From positions 248,001 through 312,000 of the forward strand of contig JAUSCD010000029.1 in the NCBI GenBank assembly GCA_030651695.1: DNA of 64,000 nt, read 5' to 3'. This stretch comes from Pseudohongiella sp. (GTDB taxonomy: Bacteria > Pseudomonadota > Gammaproteobacteria > Pseudomonadales > Pseudohongiellaceae). Position 1 is the first letter of the stretch. Each line of letters starts with the position of its first letter. The position numbers and the translations under genes are program-made. A model generated the notes under the pieces. The model saw nothing but the letters and a program-made list of their open reading frames with translations, was not told the DNA's origin and did no database searches. Shown one piece after another: positions 27,658-36,767 of this stretch.

Positions 27658-28431
27658 TTAGTATATTCGCTGATTCCTGCCGAAAGTCGGCAGATTAAAG
27701 CCGGGTTCTTTATGCATCCAGATGGCAAATGCCTTGCCTACGATATTCTGTTCCGGAACAGGCCCCCACTCACGACTGTCTGCGCTGTTGTCACGGTTGT
27801 CGCCCATCATAAAATAATGTCCTGGCGGTACAATCCAACTGGTGCGTCTGCTGCTGCGATTGTCGTCGGTTACGATCTGTGCGCTGTGGTTGCTGACACC
27901 CAACTGTTCATTAAACAACACGCCTTCACGCAGCCCTGCTCCGGTTTCTATCAGAACCTCTTCCACAATATCGATGTCGACCTGTTCGCCATTAATGCGC
28001 AGAATTTTGTTTTCGTATTCGATGCGATCACCGGGCAAACCCACAACACGTTTTATGAAATAGCGGTGATCGTGTGGTGGAATAAATACCATTACCTCGC
28101 CGCGCTCAGGCTGATTGTTCTCTACGATTTTGGTGCCAACCACTGGAAGTCTCAATCCATAGTGGTATTTGTTCACCAGAATAAAATCCCCTACTTCCAG
28201 CGTCGGGATCATGGAGCCTGACGGAATCTGGAAAGGCTCTACCAGAAAAGAGCGCAACATCAGTACAATAAACAATACCGGGAAAAACGATTTGGCATAT
28301 TCAACTAAAACAGGTTCTTCTGATTTGCCAGCCTGCTGACGTGCCTTGGCAAAAAGTAAATGATCAAGCAGCCAGATAACTCCACACACAGCAACCAGAA
28401 CCACCAGCACCAGCGAAAAATCGATATCCAT
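27658..28431 (-). CDS. lepB: Signal peptidase I
   Basis: 257 residues, inner membrane, with two N-terminal membrane segments near 5-25 and 48-65. The catalytic Ser 73 is in PSGSMIPTLE and the general-base Lys 127 in YFIKRVVGLPGD. MMGDNRDNSADSREWG is box E. It cuts signal peptides of exported proteins. Its ATG shares one base with the lepA TGA (TGATG), so translation is coupled. Confidence 0.96.
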   Translation of the reverse strand: MDIDFSLVLVVLVAVCGVIWLLDHLLFAKARQQAGKSEEPVLVEYAKSFFPVLFIVLMLRSFLVEPFQIPSGSMIPTLEVGDFILVNKYHYGLRLPVVGTKIVENNQPERGEVMVFIPPHDHRYFIKRVVGLPGDRIEYENKILRINGEQVDIDIVEEVLIETGAGLREGVLFNEQLGVSNHSAQIVTDDNRSSRRTSWIVPPGHYFMMGDNRDNSADSREWGPVPEQNIVGKAFAIWMHKEPGFNLPTFGRNQRIY

Positions 28432-30230
28432 CAGCTATCCACCTTGAGCACAGCGAGGAATGCTTCCTGCGGCACTTCAACATTGCCTACCTGTTTCATA
28501 CGTTTTTTACCGGCTTTCTGCTTCTCCAGCAGTTTTTTCTTACGACTGACGTCGCCACCATAGCATTTTGCAATGACGTTTTTACGTAGCGCTTTGACAG
28601 TCGAGCGAGCGACAATCTGGCCACCAATAGCTGCCTGGATAGCCACATCAAACATTTGGCGCGGAATCAGTTCTTTCATTTTTTCAACAAGCGCCCTGCC
28701 CTTGTGGTGAGCCTGATCGCGGTGAACGATCAGTGCCAGTGCGTCTACACGATCACTGTTGATCAGCACATCAAGACGCACAAGCGGGGCAGTCTGAAAA
28801 CGAATAAAATGATAATCCAGCGAGGCATAACCGCGACTTGCGGACTTGAGTTTGTCGAAAAAATCCATGACTACTTCGGCCATGGGCAGTTCGTAACTTA
28901 TGGATACCTGGCTACCAATAAATTGCATGTCACGCTGAACACCACGGCGTGTTGTGCATAGCGTTATGATATTACCAACGTGCTCTTGCGGAGTGAGAAT
29001 ATTCGCTAAAACGATGGGTTCACGGGTTTCTATGATTGAAGCTACTGGCGGTAACGAAGATGGACTTTCTACCCGCACTACATCGTTGTTACGCATCACT
29101 ACTTCATAAACTACCGTTGGCGCAGTGGTGATCAGGTTGATGTCGTACTCTCGTTCGAGTCGCTCTTGCACAATCTCCATGTGCAACATGCCGAGAAATC
29201 CGCAGCGGAAGCCAAAACCCAGAGCATCTGAACTTTCCGGCTCGTAAAACAAAGACGCATCATTGAGGGTGAGCTTTTCAAGCGCGTCACGGAATTCTTC
29301 GAAGTCGTCAGCGGAGACCGGATATAACCCGGCGTAAACCTGCGGCTGAATGCGACGAAATCCTGCCAGCGCAGGTGTATTGGGAGTAGAACTCAGTGTC
29401 AGCGTGTCGCCCACAGGCGCGCCCTGAATATCCTTGATACCTGCGATTACGTAGCCTACCTCTCCGGCCTGCAGCAGTGGCAGGTCGTTACGCTTAGGAT
29501 TAAAAAATCCGACATGATCAACCAGGTGAGCTTTACCGATGGTTTTGGCAATGATTTTATCGCCTACTTTCAGCGTGCCTTGCATAACACGCACCAGCGA
29601 AACCACACCCAGATAATTATCGAACCAGGAGTCGATTATCAATGCCTGAAGAGGCGCATCCCTGTCGCCCTTTGGTGGAGGCACCAGGCGCACGAGTTCT
29701 TCCAGAATATCAACAACACCCATGCCGGTTTTGGCGCTGGCGCTCACCGCTGCGGAAGCATCGATACCGATGATCTCTTCAATTTCTTTGCGTACTTTCT
29801 CCGGATCTGCCTGAGGCAGGTCCATCTTGTTCAGAACGGGGATGACTTCAAGACCCTGTTCGATGGCGGTGTAACAGGTTGCAACCGACTGCGCTTCCAC
29901 GCCCTGCCCTGCGTCCACGACCAGCAATGCGCCTTCACATGCTGCCAATGAACGTGAGACCTCGTAGCTGAAGTCCACGTGACCGGGGGTGTCAATAAAG
30001 TTGAGCTGATAGCGCTGCCCGTCTTTAGCGTCGTAAAACAGCGTGACACTCTGGGCTTTGATGGTGATGCCGCGTTCCCGCTCGATATCGAGGGAGTCCA
30101 GCACCTGTGCGCTCATTTCGCGGTCACTGAGGCCGCCGCAATGTTGAATAAAGCGGTCAGCAAGTGTCGACTTGCCATGGTCAATGTGTGCGATGATGGA
30201 AAAATTACGGATACGGCTTAAATCAGTCAC
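28431..30230 (-). CDS. lepA: Elongation factor 4 (LepA)
   Basis: 599 residues, the family length. GTPase motifs [21 protein letters not shown] and NKMD are present. The LepA-specific C-terminal domain ([38 protein letters not shown] region) is complete. It binds ribosomes and can drive back-translocation. The start is GTG 30230, as no ATG gives the conserved N-terminus. It comes after mucD, as in Pseudomonas. Confidence 0.97.
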   Translation of the reverse strand: MTDLSRIRNFSIIAHIDHGKSTLADRFIQHCGGLSDREMSAQVLDSLDIERERGITIKAQSVTLFYDAKDGQRYQLNFIDTPGHVDFSYEVSRSLAACEGALLVVDAGQGVEAQSVATCYTAIEQGLEVIPVLNKMDLPQADPEKVRKEIEEIIGIDASAAVSASAKTGMGVVDILEELVRLVPPPKGDRDAPLQALIIDSWFDNYLGVVSLVRVMQGTLKVGDKIIAKTIGKAHLVDHVGFFNPKRNDLPLLQAGEVGYVIAGIKDIQGAPVGDTLTLSSTPNTPALAGFRRIQPQVYAGLYPVSADDFEEFRDALEKLTLNDASLFYEPESSDALGFGFRCGFLGMLHMEIVQERLEREYDINLITTAPTVVYEVVMRNNDVVRVESPSSLPPVASIIETREPIVLANILTPQEHVGNIITLCTTRRGVQRDMQFIGSQVSISYELPMAEVVMDFFDKLKSASRGYASLDYHFIRFQTAPLVRLDVLINSDRVDALALIVHRDQAHHKGRALVEKMKELIPRQMFDVAIQAAIGGQIVARSTVKALRKNVIAKCYGGDVSRKKKLLEKQKAGKKRMKQVGNVEVPQEAFLAVLKVDS

Positions 30231-30289
30231 TTAACAGGTTCACCAATCAATCAAGAGGGCGACAAGTCTACATGATCTGACCTTCAGTG

Positions 30290-31732
30290 TCAGCGCAATT
30301 CAAGCACCAGCGTTGTGCCACGGCCGTCGCGTACGATACGTACAGGCACATAACCTGTATCTGGCAAATCCTCAACGATGCGGGTGAAATCCGAAACCGA
30401 ACGGATCTGCTGGTGATTCAGAGAGACGATAACATCTCCACTCGCCAGGCCAGCGCGCATTGCCGGCCCATCACGCAGCTGGTCAATCTGCACGCCACCC
30501 TCGGCAAGCGCGGGTAGCTCGGCACGTAGGGCCGGATCAAGCTCCAATACGGTCAACGCCAGGCTGTTGCCCCTTGGCGGCGGTGGCCTGACGCCAGCAG
30601 AAGCCTGATCAGCGCCTGGCAAGGCGCCTACAACCACGGGTAACTGAAGCATCCTGCCCTCCCGAAGCACGGTGAGCTCTGCCTGCGTTCCCGGGCGAAT
30701 CTGCCCGACATAAAATGGCAGCTGAGATGATTGCTCAATCTGTATGCCATTAAAAGCCAGGATTATGTCGTTGTTTAACACGCCAGCGGCTTGTGCAGGA
30801 CTGTTGGGCTGAACTTCATCAACAAAAGCACCTCGAGGCCTGTCCAGTTGAAAGGCCTGTGCCAGTGCGTTGTCGACATCCTTGATCAGCACACCCAACA
30901 GTCCGCGACTGACCGCTCCGGTTTCGCGAAGCTGCTCTATTACATTGAGCGCCATATTGCTGGGTATTGCAAAGGAAATGCCATTTGAGCCTCCGGTGCT
31001 GCTGAGAATCTGGGAATTTATTCCTATCACTTCGCCGCTCAGATTGAACAGAGGCCCCCCCGAGTTGCCCTGATTGATGGCTACATCGGTTTGTATGAAT
31101 GAAACATAATTTGCCGGGCCGCGGGATGGCACATTGCGGGATTTGGCGCTGACAATTCCTGCTGCAGCGGAAAACTCCAGGCCAAAAGGTGAGCCAATCG
31201 CAAGCACCCACTCCCCCACTCTAACTCGCTCCGAGTCTCCGAATTTGACGGAGTGAAGTCCACTTGCATCAATTTTTATCAAAGCCACGTCGGATAGCTC
31301 ATCGCTGCCAATGATGGCAGCTGAGTATTCCCGTCTGTCGGTCAGCGTTACTGTGATCCGGTCGGCATTTGCGACCACATGGTGATTTGTGATGATGTAA
31401 CCATCGCTACTCATGATGAAGCCGGAGCCTACGCCCCCGCGTGGGCGCGTCTGGGGATCTGGACGCTCAGACGGATTTTCAGGCTGGAGTTGGCGAAGCA
31501 GTTCCTCGATATCCCGCGGCTGACTACCGGAGCGCACAGGAACCTGCTGTTCGGTAGTGATATTCACGATGGCGGCCGCATTGGCCTCTACCAGATCTGC
31601 AAAGTCGGGAAGGCCACCTTGAGCAATGGCTGACGGGGACAGGGAGAAAACTGTGAGTATTACGGCTGTTGCTGCAACCAGAAGAGACGTAGATCGGCCC
31701 ACACGGTAAAAGTACTTCGCGGCAATCTGCAT
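30290..31732 (-). CDS. mucD: Periplasmic Do-type serine protease (MucD/DegP)
   Basis: 480 residues from ATG 31732, chosen because GGGGAAAAC precedes it and a signal peptide ending in PSAIAQG follows; an upstream in-frame extension lacks these. The catalytic triad is His 118 (ITNHHVV), Asp 148 (LSDVALIK) and Ser 224 (QGNSGGPL). Two PDZ domains follow (GVLIKDVDNALAQAF; LAEGGVQIDQLRDGPAMRAGL). It degrades misfolded envelope proteins and dampens sigma-E signalling in Pseudomonas. It follows the anti-sigma gene directly, with rseB and mucC absent. Confidence 0.93.
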   Translation of the reverse strand: MQIAAKYFYRVGRSTSLLVAATAVILTVFSLSPSAIAQGGLPDFADLVEANAAAIVNITTEQQVPVRSGSQPRDIEELLRQLQPENPSERPDPQTRPRGGVGSGFIMSSDGYIITNHHVVANADRITVTLTDRREYSAAIIGSDELSDVALIKIDASGLHSVKFGDSERVRVGEWVLAIGSPFGLEFSAAAGIVSAKSRNVPSRGPANYVSFIQTDVAINQGNSGGPLFNLSGEVIGINSQILSSTGGSNGISFAIPSNMALNVIEQLRETGAVSRGLLGVLIKDVDNALAQAFQLDRPRGAFVDEVQPNSPAQAAGVLNNDIILAFNGIQIEQSSQLPFYVGQIRPGTQAELTVLREGRMLQLPVVVGALPGADQASAGVRPPPPRGNSLALTVLELDPALRAELPALAEGGVQIDQLRDGPAMRAGLASGDVIVSLNHQQIRSVSDFTRIVEDLPDTGYVPVRIVRDGRGTTLVLELR

Positions 31733-31758
31733 TCTGTTTTCCCCATGAGTGAATTCGT

Positions 31759-31857
31759 GCAGGGCATCCGTAAATCGGGTGACACGGACGCCCTGCCTGA
31801 TGACAAACATACCGTGTTGAACGTCGCTGTTCAATGCCCGACGACGGAATCGTCGGG
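31759..31857 (-). other. Three stable hairpins in the mucD leader
   Basis: In the 159 bases between rseA and mucD there are three inverted repeats. CCCGACGA/TCGTCGGG pair at 31837-31844 and 31850-31857. TTGAAC/GTTCAA pair at 31817-31822 and 31829-31834. A 13-base-pair stem pairs 31759-31771 with 31784-31796, with one G-U pair in minus-strand RNA. None has a T run after it on the minus strand, so they are not ordinary terminators. Confidence 0.5.
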
Positions 31858-31891
31858 ATACGATAGCATCACACAGGCAGGGGAAAAATTA

Positions 31892-32521
31892 TCAGGGATT
31901 GGTTCGCTCCACTTCCTGTATCAGCTCCAGATCAGAAACCGGATGCAACATAGGAGATTCAAGCAAAATGTTGAAGGGGGTGCCAGAGGACTCTGTGCTG
32001 CTGGGAATGGAGACGCTGCGGATATATTCGTTAAGGCGTCGCTGAGCATCTTCATCAACGGCCAGCTGAACGTTGCCGTTGCCTGTGGGTGCCACTGATT
32101 CAGCCGGGTTCCGGGATGCTACAGAGGGGGCATCCGTCACGTCCAAAATACTCTGCATTCCAACGAATACAGCCAATGCTACCGATGCAGCAACTGCAAA
32201 TTTTGCAACCTGACTCGCCCATGCAGAACCAGACACCTTTCTGGTCGTGCCGGTGTCAGATTCGCGTGCAATCGCAGGCTCTGCCTCAATCGCTGCCATT
32301 ATCCTCTCACTGAGAGAGCTCATGCCAGACGCCACCGGCACCTGCAAGCTCAAAGGCTCCGGTTGGTAAACTGCGCGAACCAGATTGTAACGTTCCCAAG
32401 TTGCCAGCAACTCTGGCTCATCGGAAATCCGGGCAAGCAGCCGCCGCAACTCAAACTCGCTGAGTTCCCCGTCCATCAGGGCTGACAACGCTTCTCCGTC
32501 TACCTGAATTCTGTCACTCAT
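31892..32521 (-). CDS. rseA: Anti-sigma-E factor RseA/MucA
   Basis: 209 residues. The cytoplasmic N-terminus has the RseA fold pattern LSALMDGELSEFELRRLLARI, then LLATWERYNLVRAV, which clamps sigma E. A single membrane segment lies near residues 106-125 (VAKFAVAASVALAVFVGM). The periplasmic tail has RRLNEYIRSVS, resembling MucA. Under envelope stress, site-1 and site-2 proteases should cut it. It is separated from rpoE by an unusually long 210-base gap with a candidate sigma-E promoter. Confidence 0.88.
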   Translation of the reverse strand: MSDRIQVDGEALSALMDGELSEFELRRLLARISDEPELLATWERYNLVRAVYQPEPLSLQVPVASGMSSLSERIMAAIEAEPAIARESDTGTTRKVSGSAWASQVAKFAVAASVALAVFVGMQSILDVTDAPSVASRNPAESVAPTGNGNVQLAVDEDAQRRLNEYIRSVSIPSSTESSGTPFNILLESPMLHPVSDLELIQEVERTNP

Positions 32522-32660
32522 ATAGGTTCCGCCTCGATAACTAATTTACGGAAAATCCCGGGCGCTCATCCATGATCGCCCCGTACACATTAACCTGACT
32601 ACATGCTCTCTATCAATTTTGGGCAGTTCGCACCTGCCATTAACTCACTTACTACCCTTC

Positions 32661-32689
32661 TAAGACCGGTTTTATCAGAGCGAGTTCCC
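32661..32689 (-). promoter_or_regulatory. Candidate sigma-E promoter of rseA-mucD
   Basis: On the minus strand GGGAACTC (-35) is followed after 16 bases by TCTTA inside GGTCTTA (-10). The sigma-E/AlgU consensus is GAACTT-N16/17-TCTGA, so 5/6 and 4/5 positions match at the correct spacing. The start would be near 32655, giving a 130-base leader before rseA. Confidence 0.55.
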
Positions 32690-32698
32690 ACATATTGT

Positions 32699-32738
32699 AA
32701 AAAAGAATTCGCCCCTGCAAGTTCGGTCGTTTCAGGGG
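32699..32738 (-). terminator. Terminator-like hairpin at the end of rpoE
   Basis: CCCCTG, including the last coding bases, pairs with CAGGGG 15 bases later, and TTTTTT follows seven bases after the stem on the minus strand. The stem is short and the T tract is displaced, so termination may be partial. Confidence 0.4.
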
Positions 32739-33310
32739 TTCATAACCTCTTTGATGCGTTTGTCGATTGCCTCCCTGGCTCTGAAAATCCGGGAGCGCAC
32801 GGTACCTACAGGGCAATCCATGATTTCAGTGATGTCCTCATAACTGAGACCGGAAAACTCTCTCAATGTAAAAGCGGTCCTCAGCTCTTCCGGCAAGTCT
32901 TCGATTGCTTTATTGATTACACGCTGCAGATCGTCGCGTTCCATGCTCGAATCCGGAGTTTCGACATCGCGCAACATGCTGGTGTCGTCAACGAGCTCGG
33001 CATCGTCCATGTCCACATCGGTGCTGGGGGGACGTCGGCCACGGGAAACCAGATAGTTTTTTGCGGTGTTGACCGCTATACGGTAGAGCCACGTGTAAAA
33101 GGCACTGTCGCCCCTGAAACTGGGAAGTGCACGGTAGGCTTTCAGGAAAGCTTCCTGTGCAACATCTTCTGCTTCGTGCGGGTCTTTTACAAAGCGACCA
33201 ATCAGACCCAGTACTTTGTGTTGATACCGAAGCACAAGCAAAGTAAATGCTCTGTTGTCATTTTGCAGTACGCGCTCTACCAGCTGATTGTCTGTGTCCT
33301 GGCTATTCAT
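32732..33310 (-). CDS. rpoE: Envelope-stress sigma factor E (RpoE/AlgU)
   Basis: 192 residues from ATG 33310, matching the 193-residue AlgU; an upstream in-frame start would add an unlikely tail. Region 2 (LVLRYQHKVLGLIGRFV, then DVAQEAFLKAYRAL and SAFYTWLYRIAVNTAKNYL) and region 4 (LREFSGLSYEDITEIMDCPVGTVRSRIFRAREAIDKR) are nearly identical to AlgU. It directs transcription of envelope-stress genes. It is divergent from nadB, a common arrangement. Confidence 0.95.
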   Translation of the reverse strand: MNSQDTDNQLVERVLQNDNRAFTLLVLRYQHKVLGLIGRFVKDPHEAEDVAQEAFLKAYRALPSFRGDSAFYTWLYRIAVNTAKNYLVSRGRRPPSTDVDMDDAELVDDTSMLRDVETPDSSMERDDLQRVINKAIEDLPEELRTAFTLREFSGLSYEDITEIMDCPVGTVRSRIFRAREAIDKRIKEVMNP

Positions 33311-33336
33311 ACGACCTGTCTGACCGGGAGTAAAAC

Positions 33337-33365
33337 TCCGGACCCGGGAGATTTGCAAAAGTCCC
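33337..33365 (-). promoter_or_regulatory. Possible sigma-E autoregulatory promoter of rpoE
   Basis: GGGACTT is followed by about 15 bases and GGTCCGGA on the minus strand, a partial match to GGAACTT and GGTCTGA. It lies about 30-55 bases before the rpoE start, where autoregulation is expected. The match is weaker than that upstream of rseA. Confidence 0.35.
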
Positions 33366-33399
33366 GAGAGTCTATAGAATTCTTCGACTTTGCACCACA

Positions 33400-35040
33400 G
33401 TGGATGCCTGCACCTTGCACGACTTTGACATTCTTATAATTGGTAGTGGCGCGGCGGGCCTCAGCCTGGCCCTGAAAACGGCGTCTTTTGCGAAAGTAGC
33501 TGTGCTGAGCAAGGGCACCTTGAGTCAGGGTGCAACTTTCTGGGCTCAAGGGGGTATTGCTGCGGTACTTGATGAAAATGACAGCATAGACGCACATATC
33601 GAGGACACACTGGATTCAGGCGCCGGGCTGTGTAATGTCGGGATGGTACGGCATATTGTCGAGCACAGTCAGGAAGCGATTCAGTGGCTGGTAGAGCAAG
33701 GGGTACCTTTTACTGTATTGACCCCTGAAGAAGCAGGCACTGGCCCGGCTTCCCAACCTCTTGACCGCAATAATCTCAAACCCCTGCACCTGACTCAGGA
33801 AGGTGGTCACAGCCATCGCCGCATAATACATGCAACTGATGCTACCGGGCGTGCGGTGTTTGAAACGCTGCGCGACCGTGCGTTACAGACTGAAGGTATT
33901 ACGCTGTTTGAAAACCGCTTGGCGGTGGATGTGATTACTGCCGACAAACTTGGTCTGCCCGGACGCGATTGCGTTGGTGCTTATGTTTACGATCCGGCAC
34001 AGGAAAAAGTTGAGCTGATCCGGGCACGTTTTGTCATTCTTGCAAGTGGTGGCGCGAGCAAAGCCTATCTCTACACAACAAATCCTGACAGTGCTACCGG
34101 TGACGGAATCGCCATGGCGTGGCGCGCCGGTTGCCGCGTAGCAAATATGGAATTCAATCAGTTCCATCCAACCTGCCTCTATCACCCGCATGCCCGCTCC
34201 TTTCTGATTACAGAAGCGTTGCGTGGCGAAGGCGCCACCTTGGAATTACCGGACGGCACCCGTTTTATGCCCGCATTTGATTCCCGAGGTGAACTTGCGC
34301 CAAGGGATATTGTAGCCCGTGCCATTGATCACGAAATGAAAAGGCTTGGCTGTGATTGTGTCTATTTGAATATCACACATAAGCCAGCGGCCTTTATCAA
34401 AGAACATTTCCCGACTATTTATTCCAGATGCCTCGAGTACGGTATCGACATTACCTGTGATCGCATTCCGGTAGTTCCTGCCGCACACTACACATGCGGA
34501 GGAGTGGTGGTGGACAAGCTGGGCAGAACAGATATCCCTAATCTTTATGCTATCGGTGAGACCAGTAGCACAGGGCTGCATGGCGCCAATCGTATGGCCA
34601 GCAATTCTCTACTGGAATGTTTTGTATTGGCGTTTGGTGCCGCTGAGGATATCAAATCAAGATTTGATGAGGTAGATGCGCTTTCAGTTGATATCCCGGC
34701 CTGGGATGAAAGTCGTGTGACGCGCTCGCAGGAAGAAGTAGTTGTTGCTCATAACTGGGATGAGCTGCGTCGTGTTATGTGGGACTACGTTGGTATTGTC
34801 CGCAGCGACAACCGGCTGCAAAAAGCGAAAATACGTATCGATCTGCTGGAGCAGGAAATCGCCTACCACTACAGACATTACATTATCAGCCGGGATCTAT
34901 TGGAATTGCGTAACCTGGTAATGGTGGCAAGACTAATTGTGGACAGTGCACTACTGCGAAAAGAGAGTCGGGGGCTTCACTTCACGTTGGACTATCCTGG
35001 TCTTTTACCTCAACCCGTTGACACTATATTGACTCCGTAA
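33400..35040 (+). CDS. nadB: L-aspartate oxidase
   Basis: 546 residues, FAD flavoprotein. It oxidises aspartate to iminoaspartate for NAD synthesis with NadA. The FAD-binding [16 protein letters not shown] is at the N-terminus; [12 protein letters not shown], the substrate-site HPTCLYHP and RGEGATL, and the TCGGVVVD and [17 protein letters not shown] motifs are present. The only in-frame starts are GTG 33400 or a TTG 15 bases on. The nearby ATG at 33404 is out of frame. Confidence 0.96.
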   Translation: MDACTLHDFDILIIGSGAAGLSLALKTASFAKVAVLSKGTLSQGATFWAQGGIAAVLDENDSIDAHIEDTLDSGAGLCNVGMVRHIVEHSQEAIQWLVEQGVPFTVLTPEEAGTGPASQPLDRNNLKPLHLTQEGGHSHRRIIHATDATGRAVFETLRDRALQTEGITLFENRLAVDVITADKLGLPGRDCVGAYVYDPAQEKVELIRARFVILASGGASKAYLYTTNPDSATGDGIAMAWRAGCRVANMEFNQFHPTCLYHPHARSFLITEALRGEGATLELPDGTRFMPAFDSRGELAPRDIVARAIDHEMKRLGCDCVYLNITHKPAAFIKEHFPTIYSRCLEYGIDITCDRIPVVPAAHYTCGGVVVDKLGRTDIPNLYAIGETSSTGLHGANRMASNSLLECFVLAFGAAEDIKSRFDEVDALSVDIPAWDESRVTRSQEEVVVAHNWDELRRVMWDYVGIVRSDNRLQKAKIRIDLLEQEIAYHYRHYIISRDLLELRNLVMVARLIVDSALLRKESRGLHFTLDYPGLLPQPVDTILTP

Positions 35041-35056
35041 CGACAGGCTGGTGATA

Positions 35057-35467
35057 TCAGCGCAGGAGCTGTCTTAGCCGCCTGCGTTCCTCCGCTGAGC
35101 AACTGTCAGGCAACACCACTACGATTGACGTCCGGTGAGAAGAATGCAGATACAGTATCTGAATCCACCACAGGCAATAGAATCCGGTTAACGTCAATTC
35201 GATGCGGCGTTGACTGCGCAACTCAAGAATAACTTTTTGATTCCCGATCTGTTCTTCGATATTGCCGTCTTTGAGGAATTGCAATCCACACTCGGAATCC
35301 CGGCCGGTTGCGCCGGATTTCATCTGCAGCAGCACCATGATGCCTAGCAGCAACCTGTAAATCCAATCAATATCGCTTGTCAGAATTGCCAGCGTCGCCA
35401 TACTGAAAAAACATATGCGCAACGCCTGCAGGTAGAAAGACGGTTGCAGCTGGATATCCATATCCAT
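35057..35467 (-). CDS. YgfX/CptA-like membrane protein
   Basis: 136 residues from ATG 35467, preceded by AGGGG; a TTG six codons further out is less likely. Two close membrane segments near residues 12-45 (LRICFFSMATLAIL, then IYRLLLGIMVLLQ) and a C-terminal LPDSCSAEERRRLRQLLR match the YgfX family. In E. coli YgfX/CptA was described as a toxin acting on cytoskeletal proteins with SdhE/CptB as partner, though SdhE's established role is flavinylation. The gene follows sdhE by 36 bases, as usual. Confidence 0.75.
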   Translation of the reverse strand: MDMDIQLQPSFYLQALRICFFSMATLAILTSDIDWIYRLLLGIMVLLQMKSGATGRDSECGLQFLKDGNIEEQIGNQKVILELRSQRRIELTLTGFYCLWWIQILYLHSSHRTSIVVVLPDSCSAEERRRLRQLLR

Positions 35468-35503
35468 CCGGGCCCCTGGCAGCAAGTGTGCTACGTAACA
35501 AAT

Positions 35504-35773
35504 TTAGTGCGGACGCGCCACGCCAGATGCTGCGAACTCACGGATTTTGGTGATGATGGATTGCAGACGCTGATCCGGATGCTGAGCCCGTTCCACCAGG
35601 CAAGCGAACAAGTCCTGGTCTTCTTCTTCAAGCAGCTTCTCGTACATCAACTGATCAGTGGCATCCAGCGTCAGCAACTTCTTTTCAGCAAAGGGCAGTA
35701 ACAGAATGTCCAACTCCCACATGCCCCGGCGGCTGTGCCAGAGCAGCTTCTTATAGGCAATATCTGATAACAT
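35504..35773 (-). CDS. sdhE: FAD assembly factor SdhE
   Basis: 89 residues from ATG 35773, which gives the usual ten residues before the WHSRRGMWELD motif; ATG 35797 is an alternative eight codons earlier. The R-R-G motif in this segment is essential for attaching FAD to succinate dehydrogenase in E. coli. The rest (LLEEEDQDLFACLV) is the expected small helical bundle. It is paired with ygfX and divergent from ygfZ. Confidence 0.9.
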   Translation of the reverse strand: MLSDIAYKKLLWHSRRGMWELDILLLPFAEKKLLTLDATDQLMYEKLLEEEDQDLFACLVERAQHPDQRLQSIITKIREFAASGVARPH

Positions 35774-35855
35774 GGAAACACCACTGAACGGGACCATCGA
35801 CTTGATGGTGATGTCAGGATTCTAACTCAAATTAGCCAGTTTTTCCGGAAAACCT

Positions 35856-36761
35856 ATGCTCTCGTCCCCTACAACTGCAGATATAAACTTGCTTGACTCC
35901 GGTGCCTGGTACGCTCCCCTGCCCGGTTTTGAGTTCACGCGCTGTGAAGGCGCTGACAGCGTCCGTTTTCTGCAGGGGCAGCTTAGCTGTAATTTGCAAA
36001 AATTGACTCCCGCACAAAGCCTGCGGGGCGCTCTATGCAATCTGAAAGGAAGAGTGATCACTGATCTGCGTGTGCTGCCGGATGACAATGGCGTAGTGCT
36101 CATGACGCAGCATGAAATGCGCGAGGAACTGATAACTACGCTGGACAAATATCGTGTCTTTTTTAAAACAAAACTGGAACCGCTCGCAGGCGAACTGGCC
36201 GTGTTCGGAATGGGCGGTACAGACCTGCGCCCTGTAGCTGAATCGCTGGGCATTGTGTTGCCCACGCTGCCTGATCAGATCAGTGCGCAGGCTGGCCTGA
36301 GTATTATTTGTTTGCCACAGTCAAAATTGAGCAAATTCCCCAGGTTCCTTGGTGTTATGCAAACAGGACATCTTGATGCAAAGAAAACAATGGAGAATAT
36401 TGCAAACGTTCTCACATTGTTGCCTGAAAGTTGTTGGCAATTGGCCGATATCCGGGACGGGCAGGTGCATATCAGACGGGATCAGACAGGGCTATTTACA
36501 CCGCAGTTACTGAATTACGATATTAACGGGGTCATAGATTTCAAAAAAGGTTGTTACACCGGCCAGGAAATTGTAGCGCGTATGCACTATCGGGCTGAGG
36601 CGAAGCGTCGTCTTTACCATTTAAAATCAACCGGGCCCGCGGACGGTGCAGATGATGTGCTTGCCACGGTAGCGCTGGCTGATGGCAGCGTTGAAAGTCT
36701 GGTGGTTCTGGACGTTAGTGTTGCACAAAACAGGCCGGATACTACTGACTTCAGCAGTTAG
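35856..36761 (+). CDS. ygfZ: YgfZ/GcvT folate-binding protein
   Basis: 301 residues. The signature KGCYTGQEIVARMHYR near residues 228-244 defines the YgfZ branch of the GcvT family. These proteins bind tetrahydrofolate and help maintain some iron-sulfur enzymes, including the tRNA thiomethyltransferase MiaB. N-terminal FTRCEGADSVRFLQGQLS is also typical. It is transcribed opposite sdhE-ygfX, the common order. Confidence 0.92.
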   Translation: MLSSPTTADINLLDSGAWYAPLPGFEFTRCEGADSVRFLQGQLSCNLQKLTPAQSLRGALCNLKGRVITDLRVLPDDNGVVLMTQHEMREELITTLDKYRVFFKTKLEPLAGELAVFGMGGTDLRPVAESLGIVLPTLPDQISAQAGLSIICLPQSKLSKFPRFLGVMQTGHLDAKKTMENIANVLTLLPESCWQLADIRDGQVHIRRDQTGLFTPQLLNYDINGVIDFKKGCYTGQEIVARMHYRAEAKRRLYHLKSTGPADGADDVLATVALADGSVESLVVLDVSVAQNRPDTTDFSS

Positions 36762-36767
36762 GCAAAT

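Noticed and set aside
32603-33439. 278-residue plus-strand open frame
   Set aside because: Antisense of rpoE and the rpoE-rseA gap; no start signal or domain.
35057-35773. ygfX/sdhE as a toxin-antitoxin module
   Set aside because: The names CptA/CptB come from such a proposal, but SdhE is a well-supported flavin-attachment factor and the pair is conserved in housekeeping context.
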